Assembly (NCBI RefSeq): GCF_051020975.1
Contig: NW_027478158.1
Span: 30,062,001-30,126,000, forward strand
Direction of reading: 5' to 3'
DNA: 64,000 bases
DNA from: Osmia lignaria lignaria
Lineage: Eukaryota; Arthropoda; Insecta; Hymenoptera; Megachilidae
The first letter of the stretch is position 1; each line of letters opens with the position of its first letter. The notes beneath the pieces are model-generated. The model was given only the letters and a program-made list of their open reading frames with translations. It searched no databases and was not told the DNA's origin. Made by a program: the position numbers and the translations under genes. Positions 8,800 to 23,289 of the stretch are shown here, in pieces.

Positions 8800-10731
8800 T
8801 TGCAGATTTATCTCAAGGGAAGGGGCCTGACGGACATATTTCGAGATATTTCTTCTTTTTGTTGTTCTTCTTCTGCACAGCTAAGCTCGAAGTGGCATTT
8901 GCAGCTCGCAATAGTGCAGTGTTATCTCAAAGAAAGAGGCCACGGTGTTTCTGTACCTCTATTATTTTGGTGCAGCTTCGGAACTTTTAAATATCTTGAT
9001 ATATCTCGAGAACTACGCATCTGATCAAAAAATATCATCGAACATAAAAAGTAGGAAACTTAATTCTCTACAAAAAAGGTCTCTTAACATTTTGCCATAG
9101 CTCGCTTCGTTTCCGAGATATTTGCAGATTCAGCTCAAAGGAACTGGCCTGACGGACATATTTCGAGATATTTCTTCTTCTTGTTGTTCTTCCTCTGCAC
9201 AGCTAAGCTGGAAGTGGCATTTGCAGCTCGCAATACTGCAGAGTTATCTCACAGAAAGGGGCCACGGTGTTTCTGTATCTCTATTATGTTGGTGCGGCTT
9301 CGGAACTTTTAAATATCTCGATATATCTCGAAAACTACGCTTCTGATCAAAAAATATCATAGAACATAAATTGTAGGAAACATAATTCTCTACAAAAAAG
9401 GTCTCTTAACATTTTGCCATAGCTCTCTTCGTTTCCGAGATATTTGCAGATTTATCTCAAGGGAAGGGGCCTGACGGACATATTTCGAGATATTTCTTCT
9501 TCTTGTTGTTCTTCTTCTGCACAGCTAAGCTGGAAGTGGCATTTGCAGCTCGCAATAGTGCAGAGTTATCTCAAAGAAAGGGGCCACGGTGTTTCTGTAT
9601 CTCTATTATGTTGGTGCGGCTTCGGAACTTTTAAATATCTTGATATATCTCGAGAACTACGCATCTGATCAAAAAATATCATAGAACATAAAAAGTAGGA
9701 AACTTAATTCTCTACAAAACAGGTCTCTTAACATTTTGCCATAGCTCGCTTCGTTTCCGAGATATTTGCAGATTTATCTCAAGGGAAGGGGCCTGACGGA
9801 CATATTTCGAGATATTTCGTCTTTTTGTTGTTCTTCTTCTGCACAGCTAAGCTCGAAGTGGCATTTGCAGCTCGCAATAGTGCAGTGTTATCACAAAGAA
9901 AGAGGCCACGGTGTTTCTGTACCTCTATTATTTTGGTGCAGCTTCGGAACTTTTAAATATCTTGATATATCTCGAGAACTACGCATCTGATCAAAAAATA
10001 TCATCGAACATAAAAAGTAGGAAACTTAATTCTCTACAAAAAAGGTCTCTTAACATTTTGCCATAGCTCGCTTCGTTTCCGAGATATTTGCAGATTCAGC
10101 TCAAAGGAACTGGCCTGACGGACATATTTCGAGATATTTCTTCTTCTTGTTGTTCTTCCTCTGCACAGCTAAGCTGGAAGTGGCATTTGCAGCTCGCAAT
10201 ACTGCAGAGTTATCTCACAGAAAGGGGCCACGGTGTTTCTGTATCTCTATTATGTTGGTGCGGCTTCGGAACTTTTAAATATCTCGATATATCTCGAAAA
10301 CTACGCTTCTGATCAAAAAATATCATAGAACATAAATTGTAGGAAACATAATTCTCTACAAAAAAGGTCTCTTAACATTTTGCCATAGCTCTCTTCGTTT
10401 CCGAGATATTTGCAGATTTATCTCAAGGGAAGGGGCCTGACGGACATATTTCGAGATATTTCTTCTTCTTGTTGTTCTTCTTCTGCACAGCTAAGCTGGA
10501 AGTGGCATTTGCAGCTCGCAATAGTGCAGAGTTATCTCAAAGAAAGGGGCCACGGTGTTTCTGTATCTCTATTATGTTGGTGCGGCTTCGGAACTTTTAA
10601 ATATCTTGATATATCTCGAGAACTACGCGTCTGATCAAAAAATATCATAGAACATAAAAAGTAGGAAACTTAATTCTCTACAACAACGGTCTCTTAACAT
10701 TTTGCCACAGCTCGCTTCGTTTCCGAGATAT
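8800..10731 (+). repeat. Two copies of a 966 bp trimeric higher-order repeat
   Basis: 8800-9765 and 9766-10731 share the rare changes GCAGTGTTAT, TTATTTTGGTGCAGC and CATCGAACATAAAAAG, followed by a gamma copy with CAATACTGCAG and CTCACAGAAAG. The second copy has private changes TTTCGTCTTTTTG and TTATCACAAAG. A relative of this trimer, with GTTGGTGCAGC and CAATATTGCAG, is at 20070-21035. Confidence 0.88.
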
Positions 10732-13700
10732 TTGCAGATTTATCTCAAGGGAAGGGGCCTGACGGACATATTTCGAGATATTTCTTCTTCTTGTTGTTCT
10801 TCTTCTGCACAGCTAAGCTGGAAGTGGCATTTGCAGCTCGCAATAGTGCAGAGTTATCTCAAAGGAAGGGGCCACGGTGTTTCTGTATCTCTATTATGTT
10901 GGTGCGGCATCGGAACTTTTAAATATCTTGATATATCTCGAGAACTACGCGTCTGATCAAAAAATATCATAGAACATAAAAAGTAGCAAACTTAATTCTC
11001 TACAACAACGGTCTCTTAACATTTTGCCATAGCTCGCTTCGTTTCCGAGATATTTGCATATTTATCTCAAGGGAACGGGCCTGACGGACATATTTCGAGA
11101 TATTTCTTCTTCTTGTTGTTCTTCTTCTGCACAGCTAAGCTGGAAGTGGCATTTGCGGCTCGCACTAGTGCAGAGTTATCTCAAAGAAAGGGGCCACGGT
11201 GTTTCTGTATCTCTATCATGATGGTGCGGCTTCGGAACTTTTAAATATCTCGATATATCTCGAAAACTACGCTTCTGATCAAAAAATATCATAGAACATA
11301 AATTGTAGGAAACATAATTCTCTACAAAAAACGTCTCTTAACATTTTGCCATAGCTCGCTTCGTTTCCGAGATATTTGCAGATTCAGTTCAAAGGAACTG
11401 GCCTGACGGACATATTTCGAGATATTTCTTCTTCTTGTTGTTCTTCTTCTGCACAGCTAAGCTGGAAGTGGCATTTACAGCTCGCAACAGTGCAGAGTTA
11501 TCTCAAAGAAAGGGGCCACGGTGTTTCTGTATCTCTATTATGTTGGTGCGGCTTCGGAACTTTTAAATATCTTGATATATCTCGAGAACTACGCATCTGA
11601 TCAAAAAATATCATAGAACATGAAAAGTAGGAAACTTAATTCTCTACAAAACAGGTCTCTTAACATTTTGCTATAGCTCTCTTCGTTCCCGAGATATTTG
11701 CAGATTTATCTCAAGGGAAGGGGCCTGACGGACATATTTCGAGATATTTCTTCTTCTTGTTGTTCTTCTTCTGCACAGCTAAGCTGGAAGTGGCATTTGC
11801 GGCTCGCACTAGTGCAGAGTTATCTCAAAGAAAGGGGCCACGGTGTTTCTGTATCTCTATTATGTTGGTGCGGCTTCGGAACTTTTAAATATCTCGATAT
11901 ATCTCGAAAACTACGCTTCTGATCAAAAAATATCATAGAACATAAATTGTAGGAAACATAATTCTCTACAAAAAAGGTCTCTTAACATTTTGCCATAGCT
12001 CGCTTCGTTTCCGAGATATTTGCAGATATATCTCAAGGGAAGGGGCCTGACGGACATATTTCGAGATATTTCTTCTTCTTGTTGTTCTTCTTCTGCACAG
12101 CTAAGCTGGAAGTGGCATTTACAGCTCGCAATAGTGCAGAGTTATCTCAAAGAAAGGGGCCACGGTGTTTCTGTATCTCTATTATGTTGGTGCGGCTTCG
12201 GAACTTTTAAATATCTTGATATATCTCGAGAACTACGCATCTGATCAAAAAATATCATAGAACATAAAAGGTAGGAAACTTAATTCTCTACAAAAAAGGT
12301 CTCTTAACATGTTGCCATAGCTCGCTTCGTTTCCGAGATATTTGCATATTTATCTCAAGGGAAGGGGCCTGACGGACATATTTCGAGATATTTCTTCTTC
12401 TTGTTGTTCTTCTTCTGCACAGCTAAGCTGGAAGTGGCATTTGCGGCTCGCGCTAGTGCAGAGTTATCTCAAAGAAAGGGGCCACGGTGTTTCTGTATCT
12501 CTATTATGTTGGTGCGGCTTCGGAACTTTTAAATATCTCGATATATCTCGAAAACTACGCTTCTGATCAAAAAATATCATAGAACATAAATTGTAGGAAA
12601 CATAATTCTCTACAAAAAACGTCTCTTAACATTTTGCCATAGCTCGCTTCGTTTCCGAGATATTTGCAGATTCAGTTCAAAGGAACTGGCCTGACGGACA
12701 TATTTCGAGATATTTCTTCTTCTTGTTGTTCTTCCTCTGCACAGCTAAGCTGGAAGTGGCATTTGCAGCTCGCAATACTGCAGAGTTATCTCACAGAAAG
12801 GGGCCACGGTGTTTCTGTATCTCTATTATGTTGGTGCGGCTTCGGAACTTTTAAATATCTCGATATATCTCGAAAACTACGCTTCTGATCAAAAAATATC
12901 ATAGAACATAAATTGTAGGAAACATAATTCTCTACAAAAAAGGTCTCTTAACATTTTGCCATAGCTCTCTTCGTTTCCGAGATATTTGCAGATTTATCTC
13001 AAGGGAAGGGGCCTGACGGACATATTTCGAGATATTTCTTCTTCTTGTTGTTCTTCTTCTGCACAGCTAAGCTGGAAGTGGCATTTGCAGCTCGCAATAG
13101 TGCAGAGTTATCTCAAAGAAAGGGGCCACGGTGTTTCTGTATCTCTATTATGTTGGTGCGGCTTCGGAACTTTTAAATATCTTGATATATCTCGAGAACT
13201 ACGCGTCTGATCAAAAAATATCATAGAACATAAAAAGTAGGAAACTTAATTCTCTACAACAACGGTCTCTTAACATTTTGCCACAGCTCGCTTCGTTTCC
13301 GAGATATTTGCAGATTTATCTCAAGGGAAGGGGCCTGACGGACATATTTCGAGATATTTCTTCTTCTTGTTGTTCTTCTTCTGCACAGCTAAGCTGGAAG
13401 TGGCATTTGCAGCTCGCAATAGTGCAGAGTTATCTCAAAGGAAGGGGCCACGGTGTTTCTGTATCTCTATTATGTTGGTGCGGCATCGGAACTTTTAAAT
13501 ATCTTGATATATCTCGAGAACTACGCGTCTGATCAAAAAATATCATAGAACATAAAAAGTAGCAAACTTAATTCTCTACAACAACGGTCTCTTAACATTT
13601 TGCCATAGCTCGCTTCGTTTCCGAGATATTTGCATATTTATCTCAAGGGAACGGGCCTGACGGACATATTTCGAGATATTTCTTCTTCTTGTTGTTCTTC

Positions 13701-15239
13701 TTCTGCACAGCTAAGCTGGAAGTGGCATTTGCGGCTCGCACTAGTGCAGAGTTATCTCAAAGAAAGGGGCCACGGTGTTTCTGTATCTCTATCATGTTGG
13801 TGCGGCTTCGGAACTTTTAAATATCTCGATATATCTCGAAAACTACGCTTCTGATCAAAAAATATCATAGAACATAAATTGTAGGAAACATAATTCTCTA
13901 CAAAAAACGTCTCTTAACATTTTGCCATAGCTCGCTTCGTTTCCGAGATATTTGCAGATTCAGTTCAAAGGAACTGGCCTGACGGACATATTTCGAGATA
14001 TTTCTTCTTCTTGTTGTTCTTCTTCTGCACAGCTAAGCTGGAAGTGGCATTTACAGCTCGCAACAGTGCAGAGTTATCTCAAAGAAAGGGGCCACGGTGT
14101 TTCTGTATCTCTATTATGTTGGTGCGGCTTCGGAACTTTTAAATATCTTGATATATCTCGAGAACTACGCATCTGATCAAAAAATATCATAGAACATGAA
14201 AAGTAGGAAACTTAATTCTCTACAAAACAGGTCTCTTAACATTTTGCCATAGCTCTCTTCGTTTCCGAGATATTTGCAGATTTATCTCAAGGGAAGGGGC
14301 CTGACGGACATATTTCGAGATATTTCTTCTTCTTGTTGTTCTTCTTCTGCACAGCTAAGCTGGAAGTGGCATTTGCGGCTCGCACTAGTGCAGAGTTATC
14401 TCAAAGAAAGGGGCCACGGTGTTTCTGTATCTCTATTATGTTGGTGCGGCTTCGGAACTTTTAAATATCTCGATATATCTCGAAAACTACGCTTCTGATC
14501 AAAAAATATCATAGAACATAAATTGTAGGAAACATAATTCTCTACAAAAAAGGTCTCTTAACATTTTGCCATAGCTCGCTTCGTTTCCGAGATATTTGCA
14601 GATATATCTCAAGGGAAGGGGCCTGACGGACATATTTCGAGATATTTCTTCTTCTTGTTGTTCTTCTTCTGCACAGCTAAGCTGGAAGTGGCATTTACAG
14701 CTCGCAATAGTGCAGAGTTATCTCAAAGAAAGGGGCCACGGTGTTTCTGTATCTCTATTATGTTGGTGCGGCTTCGGAACTTTTAAATATCTTGATATAT
14801 CTCGAGAACTACGCATCTGATCAAAAAATATCATAGAACATAAAAGGTAGGAAACTTAATTCTCTACAAAAAAGGTCTCTTAACATGTTGCCATAGCTCG
14901 CTTCGTTTCCGAGATATTTGCATATTTATCTCAAGGGAAGGGGCCTGACGGACATATTTCGAGATATTTCTTCTTCTTGTTGTTCTTCTTCTGCACAGCT
15001 AAGCTGGAAGTGGCATTTGCGGCTCGCGCTAGTGCAGAGTTATCTCAAAGAAAGGGGCCACGGTGTTTCTGTATCTCTATTATGTTGGTGCGGCTTCGGA
15101 ACTTTTAAATATCTCGATATATCTCGAAAACTACGCTTCTGATCAAAAAATATCATAGAACATAAAAAGTAGGAAACTTAATTCTCTACAAAAAAGGTCT
15201 CTTAACATTTTGCCATAGCTCGCTTCGTTTCCGAGATAT
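10410..15239 (+). repeat. Two copies of a 2,576 bp octameric higher-order repeat
   Basis: The units at 10410, 10732, 11054, 11376, 11698, 12020 and 12342 match those at 12986 onward in order and class, at an offset of eight monomers. The eighth pair (12664, gamma; 15240, TTCATCTC type) does not match. The first copy has private changes TATCATGATGG and TTGCTATAGC near 11220 and 11672. Confidence 0.85.
12664..12985 (+). repeat. Hybrid gamma monomer (probable crossover junction)
   Basis: The left part has CAGTTCAAAGGAAC, as in the gamma copies at 11376 and 13952. The right part has CTTCCTCTGC, CAATACTGCAG and CTCACAGAAAG, as in 9122 and 10088. The switch falls between the first block and the pyrimidine tract. 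Unequal exchange or conversion between the two gamma sub-lineages is the simplest reading. Confidence 0.7.
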
Positions 15240-16205
15240 TTGCAGATTCATCTCAAGGGAAGGGGTCTGACGGACATATTTCGAGATATTTCTTCTTCTT
15301 GTTGTTCTTCTTCTGCACAGCTAAGCTCGAAGTGGCATTTGCAGCTCGCAATAGTGCAGAGTTATCTCAAAGAAAGAGGCCACGGTGTTTCTGTACCTCT
15401 ATTATGTTGGTGCGGCTTTGGAACTTTTAAATATCTTGATATATCTCGAGAACTACGCATCTGATCAAAAAATATCATAGAACATAAAAGGTAGGAAACT
15501 TAATTCTCTACAAAAAAGGTCTCTTAACATTTTGCCATAGCTCGCTTCGTTTCCGAGATATTTGCATATTTATCTCAAGGGAAGGGGCCTGACGGACATA
15601 TTTCGAGATATTTCTTCTTCTTGTTGTTCTTCTTCTGCACAGCTAAGCTGGAAGTGGCATTTGCGGCTCGCACTAGTGCAGAGTTATCTCAAAGAAAGGG
15701 GCCACGGTGTTTCTGTATCTCTATTATGTTGGTGCGGCTTCGGAACTTTTAAATATCTCGATATATCTCGAGAACTACGCATCTGATCAAAAAATATCAT
15801 AGAACATAAAAAGTAGGAAACTTAATTCTCTACAAAAAAGGTCTCTTAACATTTTGCCATAGCTCGCTTCGTTTCCGAGATATTTGCAGATTCAGCTCAA
15901 AGGAACTGGCCTGACGGACATATTTCGAGATATTTCTTCTTCTTGTTGTTCTTCCTCTGCACAGCTAAGCTGGAAGTGGCATTTGCAGCTCGCAATATTG
16001 CAGAGTTATGTCACAGAAAGGGGCCACGGTGTTTCTGTATCTCTATTATGTTGGTGCGGCTTCGGAACTTTTAAATATCTCGATATATCTCGAAAACTAC
16101 GCTTCTGATCAAAAAATATCATAGAACATAAATTGTAGGAAACATAATTCTCTACAAAAAAGGTCTCTTAACATTTTGCCATAGCTCTCTTCGTTTCCGA
16201 GATAT

Positions 16206-19200
16206 TTGCAGATTTATCTCAAGGGAAGGGGCCTGACGGACATATTTCGAGATATTTCTTCTTCTTGTTGTTCTTCTTCTGCACAGCTAAGCTGGAAGTG
16301 GCATTTGCAGCTCGCAATAGTGCAGAGTTATCTCAAAGAAAGGGGCCACGGTGTTTCTGTATCTCTATTATGTTGGTGCGGCTTCGGAACTTTTAAATAT
16401 CTTGATGTATCTCGAGAACTACGCGTCTGATCAAAAAATATCATAGAACATAAAAAGTAGGAAACTTAATTCTCTACAACAACGGTCTCTTAACATTTTG
16501 CCACAGCTCGCTTCGTTTCCGAGATATTTGCAGATTTATCTCAAGGGAAGGGGCCTGACGGACATATTTCGAGATATTTCTTCTTCTTGTTGTTCTTCTT
16601 CTGCACAGCTAAGCTGGAAGTGGCATTTGCAGCTCGCAATAGTGCAGAGTTATCTCAAAGGAAGGGGCCACGGTGTTTCTGTATCTCTATTATGTTGGTG
16701 CGGCATCGGAACTTTTAAATATCTTGATATATCTCGAGAACTACGCGTCTGATCAAAAAATATCATAGAACATAAAAAGTAGCAAACTTAATTCTCTACA
16801 ACAACGGTCTCTTAACATTTTGCCATAGCTCGCTTCGTTTCCGAGATATTTGCATATTTATCTCAAGGGAACGGGCCTGACGGACATATTTCGAGATATT
16901 TCTTCTTCTTGTTGTTCTTCTTCTGCACAGCTAAGCTGGAAGTGGCATTTGCGGCTCGCACTAGTGCAGAGTTATCTCAAAGAAAGGGGCCACGGTGTTT
17001 CTGTATCTCTATCATGTTGGTGCGGCTTCGGAACTTTTAAATATCACGATATATCTCGAAAACTACGCTTCTGATCAAAAAATATCATAGAACATAAATT
17101 GTAGGAAACATAATTCTCTACAAAAAACGTCTCTTAACATTTTGCCATAGCTCGCTTCGTTTCCGAGATATTTGCAGATTCAGTTCAAAGGAACTGGCCT
17201 GACGGACATATTTCGAGATATTTCTTCTTCTTGTTGTTCTTCTTCTGCACAGCTAAGCTGGAAGTGGCATTTACAGCTCGCAACAGTGCAGAGTTATCTC
17301 AAAGAAAGGGGCCACGGTGTTTCTGTATCTCTATTATGTTGGTGCGGCTTCGGAACTTTTAAATATCTTGATATATCTCGAGAACTACGCATCTGATCAA
17401 AAAATATCATAGAACATGAAAAGTAGGAAACTTAATTCTCTACAAAACAGGTCTCTTAACATTTTGCCATAGCTCTCTTCGTTTCCGAGATATTTGCAGA
17501 TTTATCTCAAGGGAAGGGGCCTGGCGGACATATTTCGAGATATTTCTTCTTCTTGTTGTTCTTCTTCTGCACAGCTAAGCTGGAAGTGGCATTTGCGGCT
17601 CGCACTAGTGCAGAGTTATCTCAAAGAAAGGGGCCACGGTATTTCTGTATCTCTATTATGTTGGTGCGGCTTCGGAACTTTTAAATATCTCGATATATCT
17701 CGAAAACTACGCTTCTGATCAAAAAATATCATAGAACATAAATTGTAGGAAACATAATTCTCTACAAAAAAGGTCTCTTAACATTTTGCCATAGCTCTCT
17801 TCGTTTCCGAGATATTTGCAGATTTATCTCAAGGGAAGGGGCCTGACGGACATATTTCGAGATATTTCTTCTTCTTGTTGTTCTTCTTCTGCACAGCTAA
17901 GCTGGAAGTGGCATTTGCAGCTCGCAATAGTGCAGAGTTATCTCAAAGAAAGGGGCCACGGTGTTTCTGTATCTCTATTATGTTGGTGCGGCTTCGGAAC
18001 TTTTAAATATCTTGATGTATCTCGAGAACTACGCGTCTGATCAAAAAATATCATAGAACATAAAAAGTAGGAAACTTAATTCTCTACAACAACGGTCTCT
18101 TAACATTTTGCCACAGCTCGCTTCGTTTCCGAGATATTTGCAGATTTATCTCAAGGGAAGGGGCCTGACGGACATATTTCGAGATATTTCTTCTTCTTGT
18201 TGTTCTTCTTCTGCACAGCTAAGCTGGAAGTGGCATTTGCAGCTCGCAATAGTGCAGAGTTATCTCAAAGGAAGGGGCCACGGTGTTTCTGTATCTCTAT
18301 TATGTTGGTGCGGCATCGGAACTTTTAAATATCTTGATATATCTCGAGAACTACGCGTCTGATCAAAAAATATCATAGAACATAAAAAGTAGCAAACTTA
18401 ATTCTCTACAACAACGGTCTCTTAACATTTTGCCATAGCTCGCTTCGTTTCCGAGATATTTGCATATTTATCTCAAGGGAACGGGCCTGACGGACATATT
18501 TCGAGATATTTCTTCTTCTTGTTGTTCTTCTTCTGCACAGCTAAGCTGGAAGTGGCATTTGCGGCTCGCACTAGTGCAGAGTTATCTCAAAGAAAGGGGC
18601 CACGGTGTTTCTGTATCTCTATCATGTTGGTGCGGCTTCGGAACTTTTAAATATCACGATATATCTCGAAAACTACGCTTCTGATCAAAAAATATCATAG
18701 AACATAAATTGTAGGAAACATAATTCTCTACAAAAAACGTCTCTTAACATTTTGCCATAGCTCGCTTCGTTTCCGAGATATTTGCAGATTCAGTTCAAAG
18801 GAACTGGCCTGACGGACATATTTCGAGATATTTCTTCTTCTTGTTGTTCTTCTTCTGCACAGCTAAGCTGGAAGTGGCATTTACAGCTCGCAACAGTGCA
18901 GAGTTATCTCAAAGAAAGGGGCCACGGTGTTTCTGTATCTCTATTATGTTGGTGCGGCTTCGGAACTTTTAAATATCTTGATATATCTCGAGAACTACGC
19001 ATCTGATCAAAAAATATCATAGAACATGAAAAGTAGGAAACTTAATTCTCTACAAAACAGGTCTCTTAACATTTTGCCATAGCTCTCTTCGTTTCCGAGA
19101 TATTTGCAGATTTATCTCAAGGGAAGGGGCCTGGCGGACATATTTCGAGATATTTCTTCTTCTTGTTGTTCTTCTTCTGCACAGCTAAGCTGGAAGTGGC

Positions 19201-19425
19201 ATTTGCGGCTCGCACTAGTGCAGAGTTATCTTAAAGAAAGGGGCCACGGTGTTTCTGTATCTCTATTATGTTGGTGCGGCTTCGGAACTTTTAAATATCT
19301 TGATATATCTCGAGAACTACGCATCTGATCAAAAAATATCATAGAACATAAAAAGTAGGAAACTTAATTCTCTACAAAAAAGGTCTCTTAACATTTTGCC
19401 ATAGCTCGCTTCGTTTCCGAGATAT
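16206..19425 (+). repeat. Two copies of a 1,610 bp pentameric higher-order repeat
   Basis: 16206-17815 and 17816-19425 share two rare changes at an exact five-monomer offset: CTTGATGTATCTC (about 16402 and 18012) and AATATCACGATATATC (about 17041 and 18651). The class order is the same as at 5259 and 6869. The end of the fifth unit differs: 17494 is alpha and 19104 is beta, the latter with CTTAAAGAAAG. Confidence 0.88.
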
Positions 19426-19747
19426 TTGCATATTTATCTCAAGGGAAGGGGCCTGACGGACATATTTCGAGATATTTCTTCTTCTTGTTGTTCTTCTTCT
19501 GCACAGCTAAGCTGGAAGTGGCATTTGCGGCTCGCACTAGTGCAGAGTTATCTCAAAGAAAGGGGCCACGGTGTTTCTGTATCTCTATTATGTTGGTGCG
19601 GCTTCGGAACTTTTAAATATCTCGATATATCTCGAAAACTACGCTTCTGATCAAAAAATATCATAGAACATAAATTCTAGGAAACATAATTCTCTACAAA
19701 AAAGGTCTCTTAACATTTTGCCATAGCTCGCTTCGTTTCCGAGATAT

Positions 19748-20069
19748 TTGCAGATTTATCTCAAGGGAAGGGGCCTGACGGACATATTTCGAGATATTTC
19801 TTCTTTTTGTTGTTCTTCTTCTGCACAGCTAAGCTGGAAGTGGCATTTGCAGCGCGCAATAGTGCAGAGTTATCTCAAAGAAAGGGGCCACGGTGTTTCT
19901 TTATCTCTATTATGTTGGTGCGGCTTCGGAACTTTCAAATATCTCGATATATCTCGAAAACTACGCTTCTGATCAAAAAATATCATAGAACATAAAAAGT
20001 AGGAAACTTAATTCTCTACAAAAAAGGTCTCTTAACATTTTGCCATAGCTCGCTTCGTTTCCGAGATAT
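19748..20069 (+). repeat. GCAGCGCGC monomer (twin of 4615)
   Basis: It has the same four rare changes as the copy at 4615. The downstream linker differs: CATAAAAAGTAGG here against CATAAATTGTAGG there, so the shared block ends at this linker. Confidence 0.85.
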
Positions 20070-20713
20070 TTGCAGATTCATCTCAAGGGAAGGGGTCTGA
20101 CGGACATATTTCGAGATATTTCTTCTTCTTGTTGTTCTTCTTCTGCACAGCTAAGCTCGAAGTGGCATTTGCAGCTCGCAATAGTGCAGTGTTATCTCAA
20201 AGAAAGAGGCCACGGTGTTTCTGTACCTCTATTATGTTGGTGCAGCTTCGGAACTTTTAAATATCTTGATATATCTCGAGAACTACGCATCTGATCAAAA
20301 AATATCATCGAACATAAAAAGTAGGAAACTTAATTCTCTACAAAAAAGGTCTCTTAACATTTTGCCATAGCTCGCTTCGTTTCCGAGATATTAGCAGATT
20401 CAGCTCAAAGGAACCGGCCTGACGGACATATTTCGAGATATTTCTTCTTCTTGTTGCTCTTCCTCTGCACAGCTAAGCTGGAAGTGGCATTTGCAGCTCG
20501 CAATATTGCAGAGTTATCTCACAGAAAGGGGCCACGGTGTTTCTGTATCTCTATTATGTTGGTGCGGCTTCGGAACTTTTAAATATCTCGATATATCTCG
20601 AAAACTACGCTTCTGATCAAAAAATATCATAGAACATAAATTGTAGGAAACATAATTCTCTACAAAAAAGGTCTCTTAACATTTTGCCATAGCTCTCTTC
20701 GTTTCCGAGATAT

Positions 20714-23289
20714 TTGCAGATTTATCTCAAGGGAAGGGGCCTGACGGACATATTTCGAGATATTTCTTCTTCTTGTTGTTCTTCTTCTGCACAGCTAAGC
20801 TGGAAGTGGCATTTGCAGCTCGCAATAGTGCAGAGTTATCTCAAAGAAAGGGGCCACGGTGTTTCTGTATCTCTATTATGTTGGTGCGGCTTCGGAACTT
20901 TTAGATATCTTGATATATCTCGAGAACTACGCGTCTGATCAAAAAATATCATAGAACATAAAAAGTAGGAAACTTAATTCTCTACAACAACGGTCTCTTA
21001 ACATTTTGCCATAGCTCGCTTCGTTTCCGAGATATTTGCATATTTATCTCAAGGGAACGGGCCTGACGGACATATTTCGAGATATTTCTTCTTCTTGTTG
21101 TTCTTCTTCTGCACAGCTAAGCTGGAAGTGGCATTTGCGGCTCGCACTAGTGCAGAGTTATCTCAAAGAAAGGGGCCACGGTGTTTCTGTATCTTTATCA
21201 TGTTGGTGCGGCTTCGGAACTTTTAAATATCTCGATATATCTCGAAAACTACGCTTCTGATCAAAAAATATCATAGAACATAAATTGTAGGAAACATAAT
21301 TCTCTACAAAAAACGTCTCTTAACATTTTGCCATAGCTCGCTTCGTTTCCGAGATATTTGCAGATTCAGTTCAAAGGAACTGGCCTGACGGACATATTTC
21401 GAGATATTTCTTCTTCTTGTTGTTCTTCTTCTGCACAGCTAAGCTGGAAGTGGCATTTACAGCTCGCAACAGTGCAGAGTTATCTCAAAGAAAGGGGCCA
21501 CGGTGTTTCTGTATCTCTATTATGTTGGTGCGGCTTCGGAACTTTTAAATATCTTGATATATCTCGAGAACTACGCATCTGATCAAAAAATATCATAGAA
21601 CATGAAAAGTAGGAAACTTAATTCTCTACAAAACAGGTCTCTTAACATTTTGCCATAGCTCTCTTCGTTTCCGAGATATTTGCAGATTTATCTCAAGGGA
21701 AGGGGCCTGACGGACATATTTCGAGATATTTCTTCTTCTTGTTGTTCTTCTTCTGCACAGCTAAGCTGGAAGTGGCATTTGCAGCTCGCAATATTGCAGA
21801 GTTATCTCACAGAAAGGGGCCACGGTGTTTCTGTATCTCTATTATGTTGGTGCGGCTTCGGAACTTTTAAATATCTCGATATATCTCGAAAACTACGCTT
21901 CTGATCAAAAAATATCATAGAACATAAATTGTAGGAAACATAATTCTCTACAAAAAAGGTCTCTTAACATTTTGCCATAGCTCGCTTCGTTTCCGAGATA
22001 TTTGCAGATTTATCTCAAGGGAAGGGGCCTGACGGACATATTTCGAGATATTTCTTCTTCTTGTTGTTCTTCTTCTGCACAGCTAAGCTGGAAGTGGCAT
22101 TTGCAGCTCGCAATAGTGCAGAGTTATCTCAAAGAAAGGGGCCACGGTGTTTCTGTATCTCTATTATGTTGGTGCGGCTTCGGAACTTTTAAATATCTTG
22201 ATATATCTCGAGAACTACGCGTCTGATCAAAAAATATCATAGAACATAAAAAGTAGGAAACTTAATTCTCTACAACAACGGTCTCTTAACATTTTGCCAC
22301 AGCTCGCTTCGTTTCCGAGATATTTGCAGATTTATCTCAAGGGAAGGGGCCTGACGGACATATTTCGAGATATTTCTTCTTCTTGTTGTTCTTCTTCTGC
22401 ACAGCTAAGCTGGAAGTGGCATTTGCAGCTCGCAATAGTGCAGAGTTATCTCAAAGGAAGGGGCCACGGTGTTTCTGTATCTCTATTATGTTGGTGCGGC
22501 ATCGGAACTTTTAAATATCTTGATATATCTCGAGAACTACGCGTCTGATCAAAAAATATCATAGAACATAAAAAGTAGCAAACTTAATTCTCTACAACAA
22601 CGGTCTCTTAACATTTTGCCATAGCTCGCTTCGTTTCCGAGATATTTGCATATTTATCTCAAGGGAACGGGCCTGACGGACATATTTCGAGATATTTCTT
22701 CTTCTTGTTGTTCTTCTTCTGCACAGCTAAGCTGGAAGTGGCATTTGCGGCTCGCACTAGTGCAGAGTTATCTCAAAGAAAGGGGCCACGGTGTTTCTGT
22801 ATCTCTATCATGTTGGTGCGGCTTCGGAACTTTTAAATATCTCGATATATCTCGAAAACTACGCTTCTGATCAAAAAATATCATAGAACATAAATTGTAG
22901 GAAACATAATTCTCTACAAAAAACGTCTCTTAACATTTTGCCATAGCTCGCTTCGTTTCCGAGATATTTGCAGATTCAGTTCAGAGGAACTGGCCTGACG
23001 GACATATTTCGAGATATTTCTTCTTCTTGTTGTTCTTCTTCTGCACAGCTAAGCTGGAAGTGGCATTTACAGCTCGCAACAGTGCAGAGTTATCTCAAAG
23101 AAAGGGGCCACGGTGTTTCTGTATCTCTATTATGTTGGTGCGGCTTCGGAACTTTTAAATATCTTGATATATCTCGAGAACTACGCATCTGATCAAAAAA
23201 TATCATAGAACATGAAAAGTAGGAAACTTAATTCTCTACAAAACAGGTCTCTTAACATTTTGCCATAGCTCTCTTCGTTTCCGAGATAT
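20714..23289 (+). repeat. Tetramer plus pentamer-like block, one monomer missing in first copy
   Basis: The ACTACGCGTC, TTGCATATTT, gamma and CTCACAGAAAG units at 20714, 21036, 21358 and 21680 are repeated from 22002. The second copy also has the CTACAACAACGG with GCCACAGCTCG unit at 22324, which the first lacks. Elsewhere in zone A that unit is normally present, so the first copy probably lost one monomer. Private marks are TTTTAGATATC (first copy) and CAGTTCAGAGG (second). Confidence 0.8.
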
